From contig NZ_CP119794.1 of assembly GCF_029338315.1 (NCBI RefSeq), positions 868,001 to 932,000 of the forward strand: a stretch of DNA of 64,000 nt, written 5' to 3'. Shown here one piece after another: positions 35,405-44,544 of this stretch. The DNA comes from Haloarcula regularis (GTDB lineage: Archaea; Halobacteriota; Halobacteria; Halobacteriales; Haloarculaceae). A program made the translations under genes and the position numbers. The notes under the pieces are model-generated. The model had not been told where the DNA came from. It searched no databases and worked only from the letters and a program-made list of their open reading frames with translations. Positions within the stretch are counted from its first letter, which is position 1. Each line of letters begins with the position of its first letter.

Positions 35405-36405
35405 TCGTCGCCGGGCGCCGCCGTCTCCTCGCCGACGTCGGCCGTCCCCTCGAACGCGCTCGCCAGGTCGTACTCCGTCCCGGTCACCAGGAAGAGCAGG
35501 TCCTCGACGATGACCGTTATCTCGGGGAGTTCACGGACCAGCAGCCACGTGATGCCCACCAGGACGACCACCGACCCGACCTGCGCGAGGATGCGGTCGG
35601 CGATGTAGTACGAGACCATCCGCGGGTCGGTGAGGCCAAAGATGGTCATCATCGGGTCGACGAACCACTGCATCTTCTGCAACCCGAAGGCGATAGCGAT
35701 GAAGACGTTCCGGACCAGGTTGAGGGCGTAGATGACCGCCGACGTCACCGCGAGCGCCTTGAGCTTCCGGCCCCAGGGCGCCTTGACCGCGAGGATGCCC
35801 CCCGCGAAGATGGCGATGCTCCCCAGGCCCGTACACGCGAGCAGGATGTTGTACGTGATGGGCCCGTCCTCGTGCTCGAACCAGAACGTGCTCTCGTATG
35901 GGTACTTCTTGGTCGCGATGCGGACCCCGTCGTGGCTCAGCCCGTCGACGACCAGCGGGTCGACGCCGACCAGGCCCAGCAGGACGGCGGTCTGGTCGGT
36001 GACGAGTTCGACCAGCCACTGCCGGATCGGGTCGACGGTCACCGCCGGCACGTAGACGATGCCCATCAATCCGACGGCGCGAGTGAGGACGAAAAGCGAG
36101 TCCCGGCCGTTCCACAGCAGGTAGGCCGTGTACGCCGAGAGCGGGACCGCGGCGACGCTCCCGAGTCCCTCGACGAGGCTCTTCTGCGTGAACACGAAGT
36201 GCGGAATCAGGACGAGCCAGAAGAGGGCGAACAGTCCCCAGCCGGCGACGGCGACGCGACGTGCCCACGTCTCGTTCGTGTACGCGAGGACGCTGCTGCC
36301 CAGAAACGCCGCCAGCACGAGCCACATCAGCGGCTCGGAGTACACCAGCGGGTCGAACGACAGTCCACCCAGGTCGACCGTCGACTGCAGGACTGTCGCC
36401 GTCAT
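35401..36405 (-). CDS. artA: Archaeosortase A
   Basis: A 334-residue exosortase-family transpeptidase with about eight membrane helices. The catalytic triad-like residues are visible: Cys191 in NILLACTGLGS, Arg232 in LVRNVFI and Arg271 in ADRILAQVGS. The enzyme cleaves PGF-CTERM signals on secreted proteins and is linked to covalent lipid attachment of the S-layer glycoprotein. The likely substrate is encoded right upstream (36545-39245, ending in a PGF-CTERM). A TATA-like ACATATAC (about 36431-36438 on the plus strand as GTATATGT) sits 26-33 nt upstream of ATG 36405. Confidence 0.93.
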   Translation of the reverse strand: MTATVLQSTVDLGGLSFDPLVYSEPLMWLVLAAFLGSSVLAYTNETWARRVAVAGWGLFALFWLVLIPHFVFTQKSLVEGLGSVAAVPLSAYTAYLLWNGRDSLFVLTRAVGLMGIVYVPAVTVDPIRQWLVELVTDQTAVLLGLVGVDPLVVDGLSHDGVRIATKKYPYESTFWFEHEDGPITYNILLACTGLGSIAIFAGGILAVKAPWGRKLKALAVTSAVIYALNLVRNVFIAIAFGLQKMQWFVDPMMTIFGLTDPRMVSYYIADRILAQVGSVVVLVGITWLLVRELPEITVIVEDLLFLVTGTEYDLASAFEGTADVGEETAAPGDD

Positions 36406-36544
36406 GGATGCTATCTTGGCAAATCCGCCGTATATGTTTTGTCGTTACGCCTGCGTGTGCATCGACACCGCACGGCCGGCGCTGTCGCTATCGGACGTAG
36501 CGCGCGAAAGAAAGGTCGGAAGTCAGGGACCGGAACTGCTCCGG

Positions 36545-39245
36545 TTAGTTGTTACGGCGGACTGCGAGGAGCGCCGCGGCGACCAGCGCGATGAGAGCGA
36601 GCACGGCCGTGAAGCCAGGCCCGCTGTCACCGGTGGTGGTCTCCTCCGGCGGTTCCGTTTCGGTCTCCGTCTCGGTCATCTCGGTGGCCGTTTCGGTCTC
36701 CGTCTCGGTCTCCGTCTCAGTCTCAGTCTCCGTCTCGGTCTCTTCCTCGCCGACCGTCACGTCAGCGCTGTCCGTCACAGCGGTGCCGTTGTCGGTGTAC
36801 GGCGCGTCGTTGTCCGGGAAGTCGTAGGTCTCGTCACCGTCGTCGTCCAGGTGCGGCATGGCGACTGCGGTGAAGTCCCCGTCCTGCGGGGAGTCGAGCG
36901 TGACCTCGATGTCCGAGTGGCTGCCAGGCGCGAGGTAGTCGGAGGCTCCGATGACGTCACCGGAGGCCGAGCCCTCGTGGATGGCGATGAAGCCGCCGTC
37001 GGACAGCTGCGCGCTGTCGACGACGACCGTCGTGCCGTCGGAGTCCTGGTCGGAGATGCTCACGGAGGCCGTGGCGGCACCGGCGACGGTACCGTCGATC
37101 TCGTCACCGACTTCCGCGCTACCGACACGGGTCTGTGCCGTGAAGTTCGCACCGGGCGAGCGCTCGCTGAAGTCGGCCACTGCGGTGAACGTACCGTTCG
37201 GACCGACGATGGCGCTCGGCTGGAGCAGGAACGGACTGCTGCTCTGGCTGCTGCGGAGCCGGACAGTCACTTCGCTCCCGGGCGCGACGTTCGTCGTGCC
37301 GCGGATCTGCTGGTCGGCGCTGGCGCGGACGACGAGGTCGTCGTCGTTGTTCAGCGTCGCGTCGGCGTCGAGGAACTGGGTGCTGTCAGTGACGTTCTCG
37401 CTGTCGTCGTCTGCGTCGATGAGGTCACTGGCACCTAGGTAGTCAATGCCGTTATTAGCGTCTCCGTAGCCATTGTTGAAGACGGTGAAGTTCGCGACGT
37501 ACTCGTCTTCGTCTTCAGCGTCGATCTTATCCGCGAATTCGCTGCTTTCAATCGCGACGAAGTGCGTGTCGTTAGCCTCGTCGTAGATGACCTTGTAGCC
37601 GCTGAGCTGGTCGATGTCCTGCTGGGGTGAATCGACGTTGGCACCGGGGTCAGCGTTCTCGAACGTGAGCGCGAACGGACCGCTGTTCTCGTTCTCGTCG
37701 TCGGCCGGCTGGGATAGAGCACCGTAGTCACCCGTACTGAGGTCGCCGCCATCGGTGAACAGACCTTCGAAGCCGGAGGCCTCGACCTGAACGATCACGA
37801 CGTCGTTGACGTCGCCGATCGCAATCTCGTCAGTCTGGGTGATGTTCCCGTCCTTGACCAGTTCGTAGACGGGTGCAGTCTCGTCGTCGTCGAGATCCTC
37901 TATGTCATTGAACTTCTCCTGCGGAGCAGTCCAGATCTGGAGGTCCTCTAGCGACGCCTCTTCGAGCGAGAGCGTGCCGACGTCGTCTTCATTGGTGATG
38001 ATCTGTGAATCGGTGTCGAGTTCATCATAGTCTTCGACGAGATCATCATCTTCGTCAAGCGTGACGCCGTGGCCCTCGACAACGAGCATGTCGTAGTCAG
38101 TCGCTTCGAGGATGTCAGAGCCAGCAGCCTCGTCTGTATCGGTGAATGAACCACCCTGCTCTAGGGAGGCGGTGTCGAGCTCGTCGTCACCAGTAACGGT
38201 CAGGACCTCGCTCGGATCCTCGGTTCCAGCCCTGTAACTGTTGAACAGGACGGAAACTTCACCGTCATCATCGTCGTCGGTCACTTCGGCGCTGATGTAG
38301 TAGTTGTCGTCCTCGAAGTCACCGATCTGAATAGTGGCGTCGTCGGTGTTGTCGAGCTGGAACGTGATGTTGGCCACGTCACCACGGTTTTCTGTGACGA
38401 CGCCGTCCTCGAAGGAGGTACTTGCGTCACCGGTGTCGGTGACGTCGATGGTGTCCGACGCGTTCGCGTTAGTGTCGGTCACTTCGACCTCGAAGGTGTA
38501 GTTACCCTCGTTGATGTCCTCGAAGTTCAGTACGTATTCATCAGATTCGGCGTTGTGAAGCTGAATCTTCTCGGTGTCGTCGAAGAAGTTTTCACCGGAG
38601 TTAACATCTCTGAGCTCATCCGCGTTGTCGGAGTCGTAGACGACATTGTCCGCTATTTCCTCAGCGTTACCGTTCTCGACGAAGATATCGACGAGTTCGT
38701 CACGGTCGAGGCCCTCGGCGGAGATGTTGACGTCGTAGCCGTTCCGGATGTCGGAGTCGATTTCGTAATCGACCTCAGCAGCGTCGCCGGAGGTTCCGAC
38801 TTCACTGTCGTCGAACTCGGCGGTCAGGTCCTGCGGGATGACCTCGAAGGTATAGGCCGCGGTGAGACCACCATCAGGGACAGGATCTTCATCACCGTTA
38901 TTCAAGTTGACGACCTCACCGGTATCTGCGTTCACGATGACGAAGTCACCCTCGGAGAGTCGGTTGTCGAGCGTGAAGTCGATGACACCATCGCCGTCGG
39001 ACCGTTCGGTTCGGCGGAGCGAGCCGACCTGGTCCTCGTCGCCACTGTCGTCGACGGTCCGGACTTGATAGTCCGTGTTTCCGTTATTTGCGGTAAACTG
39101 TACGTCCTGACCGCTGTAGAACGTCCCAGCGTTCAGGTTCGAAGCAGCCGCAGCACTGCCCGCGAAACCGGTCGTCATGGCGAACACCGAGAACACCATG
39201 AGCGCGGCCAGGAACAGGCTGCGAAGTTTCGTTTGTATCTGTCAT
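36545..39245 (-). CDS. csg: S-layer glycoprotein with PGF-CTERM (N-terminal frameshift)
   Basis: The S-layer surface glycoprotein, 900 residues after repair. The true start is ATG 39245 (MTDTNE). A frame break at 39227-39229 separates it from LRSLFLAALMVFSVFAMTTGFAGSAAAA, the normal haloarchaeal S-layer signal peptide; restoring AAA to AAAAA joins them as MTDTNEKLRS. The mature part is very acidic with many N-x-S/T sites. A DUF7282-type domain lies near the end (about 740-840). A Thr-Glu stalk follows, then GDSGPGFTAVLALIALVAAALLAVRRNN, a PGF-CTERM for archaeosortase A. It forms the cell-surface lattice. artA lies just downstream. Confidence 0.93.
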
Positions 39246-39382
39246 AGTTTGTGATTTGCTATCGGGCGGCGCCAGCTGCTTTCCACGTAGCCAGAGCGCA
39301 GTCGCCGCGACCACGCGTAGACCGAACCAGTGTACTCGCATCTAGCACCATGGGTAGGGGTACACTGCAAACCTTAGGCGGG

Positions 39383-39392
39383 TATTATAAAT
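39383..39392 (-). promoter_or_regulatory. S-layer gene promoter, proximal TATA box
   Basis: On the minus strand this reads ATTTATAATA, 138-147 nt upstream of ATG 39245. That predicts a leader of roughly 115 nt, typical of highly expressed S-layer genes rather than leaderless ones. The same ten bases recur at 39530-39539. Confidence 0.6.
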
Positions 39393-39529
39393 GTTTTGTG
39401 GTCAGGCATGCGGCATGACACACAGCACCAAGCGCGTCAACGCCCCCGAGAGGGGACCTCGTGTACGTTTAGGACCGTTACAGTTCTTCTCAGGTGCGTG
39501 TCATACGACCGTCTGACGCTGGACGGACG

Positions 39530-39539
39530 TATTATAAAT
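39530..39539 (-). promoter_or_regulatory. S-layer gene promoter, distal TATA box (duplicate)
   Basis: An identical ATTTATAATA on the minus strand, 147 bp further upstream and just behind the end of the VOC gene. It would fire towards the S-layer gene as a second, tandem promoter. The 311-bp gap between the two genes holds no coding region that I can support. Confidence 0.5.
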
Positions 39540-39557
39540 GCAATACGAACCGCCAGG

Positions 39558-40310
39558 TCAGTTCGTGACGATCTCGACCTCGTGCCCGTCGGCGTCCTTG
39601 GTGAACGCGTAGCGGTCGTCGCAGCTCGCGGGGTCCCGGTAGTCCTCGGCGTGACGGTCCATCAGGGTCTCCCACGTCTCGTGGAGGTCGTCGGTGCTGA
39701 CCGCGAGGTGGCCCCAGGCGTCGCCCAGTTCGTACGAGCGCCCGTCGTAGTTGTAGGTCAGTTCGACGGACATCGCCTCGTCGGCGGCCTCGCGAGGCTT
39801 GAGGAAGTACAGCGCGAACGAATCGTGCTCGGAGCGGCGGAACATCTCGTAGTCGAGCTTGCGGGTGTACCAGCCGATGGCCTCGTCGGCGTCCTCGACG
39901 CGCAGCATCGTGTGGTCGAGCGACCACTTCGCGCCGTGGTCGCGCTCGACGATCTCGACCTCGTGGCCGTCGGGGTCTTTCACGAACGCGTACGAGCCGC
40001 CACAAGAGTCCGGGTCGCGGTAGTCCTCGACGCCAGCGTCCATCAGCTCCTCGTAGGCGTCGTAGACGTCCTCACAGCGGACGGCGATGTGGCCCCAGGC
40101 GTCCCCGTGCGTGTACGAGCGCCCGTCGTGGTTGTACGTCAGCTCGAGCATCGCCCCCTCGTCGTGCATGTCCTCGGGACCCAGGAAGACGTTGGTGAAC
40201 GTGTCGGCCTCCCAGCGGCCCTTCTCCTCGTAGTCGAGGTGGTTCTGGTACCAGTCGAGCGACGCGTCCAGGTCTTCGACGCGCATCATCGTGTGGTCGA
40301 GCGTCAGCAT
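39558..40310 (-). CDS. VOC-superfamily protein, two glyoxalase I-like domains
   Basis: A 250-residue protein of two tandem vicinal-oxygen-chelate units. Both begin with L-D-H-T-M-(M/L)-R-V-E-D (residues 4 and 132 approximately) and hold the ELTYN(H/Y)DGRSY and GHxAV metal-ligand strands; they end DGHEVEIV. This matches lactoylglutathione-lyase-like enzymes, which use a metal to isomerise or open substrates. Haloarchaea lack glutathione, so the natural thiol or substrate is open. ATG 40310 gives the family start. A large inverted-repeat element lies upstream. Confidence 0.85.
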   Translation of the reverse strand: MLTLDHTMMRVEDLDASLDWYQNHLDYEEKGRWEADTFTNVFLGPEDMHDEGAMLELTYNHDGRSYTHGDAWGHIAVRCEDVYDAYEELMDAGVEDYRDPDSCGGSYAFVKDPDGHEVEIVERDHGAKWSLDHTMLRVEDADEAIGWYTRKLDYEMFRRSEHDSFALYFLKPREAADEAMSVELTYNYDGRSYELGDAWGHLAVSTDDLHETWETLMDRHAEDYRDPASCDDRYAFTKDADGHEVEIVTN

Positions 40311-40391
40311 ATGCGGGTCGTGGGACGGGCACGCGAAAAGGTTACCGTCCGAGGAGAGACACAAAGTGGGTCTGGGGACAGGAATTCCGAG

Positions 40392-40652
40392 AGCCAGAAA
40401 GCCCCCGACCTATCGACTCCCGCGGCTCGCTGCGCTCCTCGTTCGTTGCACTCACTGCGGTGCTTGCGTCGCCGGGGTTCGTCGATAGGTCGGCCCCTTT
40501 CAATCCCCCCTTGGCGGCTGACCACCCGGCTTCGGGTGGACTGAAAGGGGCGGCTGGCTGAACGACGGCGGACGAAGCAAGCACTGGAACGAACGCAGTG
40601 AGTGAAGCGCGCAGCGAGGCCCCCGAGTTCAGCCAGCCGGGGCTTTCTGGCT
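40392..40652. repeat. Cloverleaf-like 260-bp inverted-repeat element
   Basis: A 14-bp outer stem (40392-40405 with 40639-40652) encloses three hairpins. Hairpin A has an 11-bp stem (40407-40417 with 40481-40491). Hairpin B has a 9-bp stem CCCCTTTCA/TGAAAGGGG (40495-40503 with 40542-40550) and an inner stem CCACCCG/CGGGTGG around GCTT. Hairpin C has a 12-bp stem (40552-40563 with 40627-40638). Loops of A and C also complement each other (CACTCACTGCG with CGCAGTGAGTG). It is non-coding and may be a miniature mobile element or structured RNA. It fills most of the 414-bp gap between the VOC gene and the next gene. Confidence 0.75.
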
Positions 40653-40724
40653 GTTCGGAAACATGTAGAGAACGACTCCAAGATTACCCACCCATCCGAA
40701 TTCTTCCGTAGCAGATTCCGGGAC

Positions 40725-41186
40725 TCACTCGTAGTCCGTATCAACACCAAAGACCCCAGCCTCACGCACCGACGGCCAGTAGAACCACCAGACTACAGCG
40801 AGCAGCACGACCGTCCCCAGCGGGAACCCGGCGTAGCCGATGCGGCGGTTGAACCCGAGGAAGACCGAAATCTGCGAGAGGCCGGCCGCGACGAGCGCGA
40901 AAGCAGTCAGGCGCACGTCCTCACGCCAGACGACGCCGGCGACGGCACTCCCCAAGGCGAGCAGATACAGGATGACGCCGGTCCCCCAGGCCTCGATGAA
41001 GCGGGGAAGGCCGTCGGTGAAGCGAAAGAAGAAGTCGTACACCGAGACCACGTTCGGCGGGTTGGTGTTGAACAGGCCGAAGGAGAACACCAGCGTGAGC
41101 TCGTCGCCGATAAGCAGCACCGTCCAGGGGACGAGGCCGGCGACGACGACGACGGCGACCAGGCGGCGGCGTGGGCCGTGCTCCAT
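40725..41186 (-). CDS. Four-helix membrane protein (TIGR04206-like)
   Basis: A 153-residue membrane protein starting MEHGPRRRLVAVVVVAGLVPW at ATG 41186. It has four hydrophobic segments (about 9-30, 65-85, 93-113, 120-140) and a conserved-looking loop FGLFNTNPPNVVSVYDFFFRF. It resembles a small archaeal family catalogued as TIGR04206 in my memory. It has no catalytic motif and its function is unknown. It sits beside the cloverleaf element at its 3' end. Confidence 0.62.
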   Translation of the reverse strand: MEHGPRRRLVAVVVVAGLVPWTVLLIGDELTLVFSFGLFNTNPPNVVSVYDFFFRFTDGLPRFIEAWGTGVILYLLALGSAVAGVVWREDVRLTAFALVAAGLSQISVFLGFNRRIGYAGFPLGTVVLLAVVWWFYWPSVREAGVFGVDTDYE

Positions 41187-41308
41187 ACACGTGGGTAGGG
41201 ATTCGAAGCAAAGAGTCCACGCATTCACCGCCTTACGTGTGCCACTGCCGTGCGTGCGCTGGGCGACGCTCGCACGTGCGCGGAAGTAGTAAAACTGTAT
41301 TCGAAATC

Positions 41309-42421
41309 CTACCGCCGGGCGACGATTCGAAGGACGTCCTCGTCGGCCAGTTCGTGGCCGCGCCCGACCTGCTGCTCGTCGTGTTTGGCGCTGGGGCCGG
41401 TGACGCGGGCGAAGCGGAAGCGCTCGTCGAAGCTGCCACCCAGTTTCTCGCAGGCGTCGTCGACGGTGTCGCCCTCGCGGAGGATGAGCGGTTCCTCGTA
41501 GTCGACGCCGCGGCCCGGCTTGTCCATGTAGATACGGATGAGCCCCAGTTCCTTCCAGATGCGCTCGGTCAGGCCCTCCAGCCCTTTCTCCTTCTCGGCG
41601 CTGATGAAGATGGCCTCCTCGGGGTCGATGTCCCGTTCCCGGAGTTCCCCCTTCACCGTCGGGAGGTAGTTCTCCTCGATGAGGTCGGCCTTGTTGACGA
41701 CGACGACAGAGGGGAGGTAGACCCGATTGTCCATCACGCCGTCAATGAGCCGGTCGAGGTCCATCTGCTCGCCGATGGTCACGTCGGCGTTGACGTAGCC
41801 GTGTTCGCGCAGGACGGCCTTGATCGTCTCCTCGTCTAAGTCGAGGTCGACGGAGCTGTTGATGCTGAGGCCGTCCTTGGCCTTCTTCCGGACGGACACG
41901 CGCGGGGGCTCGGTGTCGAGGCGGATCTTGTTCTTGTACAGTTCCTCGCGCAGGCGATCGTACTGGTCGATCTCGAAGACCGAGACCATGAACACGATGA
42001 GGTCGGCGGTCCGGACGACCGAGAGGACTTCCTTGCCGCCGCCGCGGCCGCCAGCGGCACCCTCGATGAGACCGGGGACGTCGAGGATCTGGATGTTGGC
42101 GCCCTTGTGCTTGAGCATCCCCGGGTAGACGTCGAGCGTGGTGAACTCGTAGGCGCCCGTCTCCGACTCGGCGTTGGTCAGGGCGTTCAACAGCGTCGAC
42201 TTCCCGACGCTGGGGAACCCGACGAGGGCGACGGTTGCGTCGCCGTGCTTCTCGACGCCGTAGCCGCCGCCACCGCCCGAGGAGGACTGCTGTTGCTCGA
42301 GTTTCTCCTTCTTCTCGGCGAGTTTCGACTTCAGCCGGCCGATGTGGGCCTCGGTGGACTTGTTGTAGGGCGTACTCGCGATTTCCTCCTCGAGTTCCTG
42401 TATCTCCTCTTCGAGCCCCAT
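41309..42421 (-). CDS. DRG/OBG-family GTPase with TGS domain
   Basis: A 370-residue developmentally-regulated-GTP-binding-protein homologue. After a coiled coil (MGLEEEIQELEEEI to about 45) come G1 GFPSVGKST, G2/G3 YEFTTLDVYPG and DVPGLIEGAAGGRGGGKE, G4 NKAD, and a C-terminal TGS domain (IRIYMDKPGRGVDYEEPLIL). Archaeal DRG proteins bind ribosomes or RNA and probably help translation. The start at ATG 42421 is set by the family; the longer reading is out of character. The adjacent small gene at 42553 is divergent. Confidence 0.92.
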   Translation of the reverse strand: MGLEEEIQELEEEIASTPYNKSTEAHIGRLKSKLAEKKEKLEQQQSSSGGGGGYGVEKHGDATVALVGFPSVGKSTLLNALTNAESETGAYEFTTLDVYPGMLKHKGANIQILDVPGLIEGAAGGRGGGKEVLSVVRTADLIVFMVSVFEIDQYDRLREELYKNKIRLDTEPPRVSVRKKAKDGLSINSSVDLDLDEETIKAVLREHGYVNADVTIGEQMDLDRLIDGVMDNRVYLPSVVVVNKADLIEENYLPTVKGELRERDIDPEEAIFISAEKEKGLEGLTERIWKELGLIRIYMDKPGRGVDYEEPLILREGDTVDDACEKLGGSFDERFRFARVTGPSAKHDEQQVGRGHELADEDVLRIVARR

Positions 42422-42552
42422 TACGTGTACCTCCGCCGCGCGCGCTGGATAAGGCTTTCTTCCCTCGCCGACCTCGCCGTCGGCAGTCGGTAATTCTTGC
42501 CAGCCACGTGTAAGTCGACACGCCTTTAGGCGGCCAACCGTCAGGTTCAATC

Positions 42553-42753
42553 ATGGCAGACGTCGAGCGTTTCCGTGACAGCACGCAGATTCTCCTGCCA
42601 GCCGGTGCGCTCGACGGCATCCGCGAGGAACTGGAAGCGCGATTCACGGTCATGGTCCGCCGGGAGGAGGGCCGGGTCCGCATCATCGGGTCGCCGGTCG
42701 AGATCAAGGCCGCCGGGGACTTCCTCGCGATGAACGGCGTCACCTTCGCCTGA
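42553..42753 (+). CDS. Small conserved protein (VNG_1110C-like)
   Basis: A 66-residue protein with alternating strands and helices: TQILLPAGALDGIREELEARFTVMVRREEGRVRIIGSPVEIKAAGDFL. The pattern suggests a small KH-like or ferredoxin-like nucleic-acid-binding fold. It looks like a haloarchaeal family I know as VNG_1110C-like; function unknown. The IS element's right end begins directly after its TGA (42751-42753), so the coding sequence escaped insertion damage. Confidence 0.68.
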   Translation: MADVERFRDSTQILLPAGALDGIREELEARFTVMVRREEGRVRIIGSPVEIKAAGDFLAMNGVTFA

Positions 42754-43919
42754 CATCCTCCCACGGCTAAAGCCGTGGGGTTCCCCCACTGGGTTGAACC
42801 CACGGATACGGAGAGGTTCGCAGGTTCGTCGTCACGTTGGACGATGACCTGTGTTTCGGGCTGTGCCAGTACAGCCCCCGCCTTGGACAGCGGTTTCGAG
42901 AACTTGCCCAAGGCTCGTTTGCCGATGTTCAGCGCACCGTTCTTGTCTGCGTTGTCGTCCAGCCCACACTCGGGACACTCAAAGCGTCCCTGCGTCTCTC
43001 GGACGCCCTCGCAAGCACACCGATTGCACGTCTTCGACGTGTCGTATTCTTCGACCAACTGCACGTCGATACCCGCGTCGTGGGCCTTGTATTCGATGTA
43101 GTTGAAGAGGCGGGCGAACGGCATCTTGTGGGTCTTGTCGTTGACGTACCTGCCTTTGTCGTTGTCCTTGCGAATCCCACCGAGGTCGCCCACGACGATG
43201 AGCGCGTTCCGTTCTTCGGCATCCTCCACGATGTGCCGAGTAATCTTGTGGAGACGGTCGTCCACCTTCCGTGCTTCCGCGTTACCGATACGCTCGACCA
43301 CCTGCTGTCCCTGTCGTGGTTTGGAGTTCCCGATGGACTTGCGGAGTTGCTTGTAGTGTTCGCGGATACGGCGCACTTCCTTTCCGTAGAAGGTGGTCTT
43401 GCGGTCAGAGAGGAACGCACAGGTTGCGACCCACCGTACGCCCATGTCGATAGCCAGCACGTCGTCGTACTCGTCGGCCACGGTCACAGACCGCTTCACG
43501 ACGAGATGGACGTACCAATCACCGTCACGGCGCACCAGTTCGCTGTCCCGAATATCGCCCTCGCGGACGAGTTGTTCGTCCTTTCGTGGGACGTGGGCAG
43601 GACACCAGATGGAGTTGCCCCGTCCACGCTCGGGGTCGTAGACGGGGACTTTGACCCACCACGACGAGAGAACGGTATCCTCGTCGTGGGTCACGTCGAA
43701 CACGTCGTTGCGAAGGACGACGGGCTGTTCGGTGTCTGGGTTCGGGTCTTTCTGTCGCTGGACTTTCGACGCCTGTTGGTCGGTCGCAGAATACAGGTCG
43801 GTATCTCCGCCGTGTACCTCGGTCTGGAACGCCTCGTACTCACGGGCGAGCAGGTCGGCTTTCCTGTTGGTCAGCGAGTGGAGTTTGACCCGCACCGTGG
43901 TTGAGACGTTCCGTTGCAT
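42754..43919 (-). CDS. tnpB: TnpB RNA-guided nuclease of the IS element (no stop inside the element)
   Basis: About 389 residues within the element. The RuvC-type residues are Asp158 (LAIDMGV), Asp245 in IVVGDLGGIR, where Glu is usual in studied TnpBs, and Asp325 (NADKNGA). A zinc ribbon has Cys298, Cys301, Cys315 and Cys318. TnpB proteins cut DNA guided by an RNA transcribed from the element's right end. The reading frame passes the right-end hairpin without a stop and stays open to 41742, antisense to two host genes, so either the tail is read-through or the stop was lost. ATG 43919 follows tnpA's TAG by one base. Confidence 0.85.
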
Positions 43920-43920
43920 A

Positions 43921-44334
43921 CTACTCACCTGCTTGGGCGTCGATGTACTCCTCGATGACCTCACTGGATACGTCGCCCGCGCTGGAAACGAAGTACGAGC
44001 GCGTCCACAGGGACGGCAGGCCGAAGTCGAACTCGTCCCGAAGTCGGCGCGAGGAGTAGCCCTTGACCTGTTGCATTATCTTGTTCGGGGCGAGCGTCGG
44101 GTCGCCCGTGATGAACAGGTGTACGTGGTCGGGGCGAATCGCCAACTCCAGTATCTCTAAGCCGAGTTCGTCGGCTTTCCCCTCGATGAGTTCTTCGAGA
44201 CGGTCACGTACCTCGCCTTCGAGTACTGACTTGCGATACTTCGGACACCAGATGAAGTGATACTGGAGTTTGTGGACGTTGGTACGTTCCCTGTCGAACC
44301 CACGAGGCATCGTCAGTATATAGAATTCACTCAC
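43921..44334 (-). CDS. tnpA: TnpA tyrosine transposase, IS200/IS605 family
   Basis: A 137-residue Y1-HUH transposase that excises and inserts the element as single-stranded DNA. The HUH motif is D-His70-V-His72-LF, and the catalytic Tyr130 is in EVIEEYIDAQ. Other family marks are YHFIWCPKYRKSVL and MQQVKGYSSRRLRDEF. The length is normal, so it looks active. ATG 44310 (MPRGFDRE) is an alternative start. Confidence 0.93.
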   Translation of the reverse strand: MSEFYILTMPRGFDRERTNVHKLQYHFIWCPKYRKSVLEGEVRDRLEELIEGKADELGLEILELAIRPDHVHLFITGDPTLAPNKIMQQVKGYSSRRLRDEFDFGLPSLWTRSYFVSSAGDVSSEVIEEYIDAQAGE

Positions 44335-44514
44335 CTAAAGATGTTATACAAGCATCCAACCTCTACCGTGGCTACGAGCGTGGAGAGATACCCAGTTGTC
44401 GGCTTCTTCCCACCCGTGAATGGGTGGGCTTTCGCCTCGCAACCGCTGTAACGGTCGCAGGTCGCCCGGTCCGGCCGTGTGTCGACCTCACGGGGGCGTC
44501 GATGAAACGCAATC

Positions 44515-44522
44515 CTTTAAAC
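44515..44522 (+). promoter_or_regulatory. TATA box of rpl11
   Basis: CTTTAAAC lies 23-30 nt before ATG 44545, giving a leaderless transcript. It lies about 75 bp from the left end of the IS element, so the promoter itself is intact. Confidence 0.55.
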
Positions 44523-44544
44523 CGCCGAACGGGATTGCTGAGAC

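Larger units (their letters stand above)
42754..44440 (-). mobile_element. IS200/IS605-family insertion sequence (tnpA + tnpB)
   Basis: A complete-looking element of about 1.7 kb with TnpA and TnpB in tandem on the minus strand. The right-end hairpin is CCCACGGCT-AA-AGCCGTGGG (42760-42779). The left-end hairpin is CCCACCC-GTGAAT-GGGTGGG (44409-44428). There are no terminal inverted repeats or target duplications, as expected for single-strand peel-and-paste elements. The left boundary is approximate. It lies between the VNG_1110C-like gene and the rpl11 promoter. Confidence 0.85.

Noticed and set aside
40392..40652. TTTCAATCCC-like motif in the inverted-repeat element as a CRISPR repeat
   Set aside because: It occurs once in a hairpin, has no spaced copies, and no cas genes are present.
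41742..42753. Extension of TnpB beyond the right-end hairpin as real coding sequence
   Set aside because: It is antisense to two conserved genes and lacks any known TnpB tail; treated as read-through.
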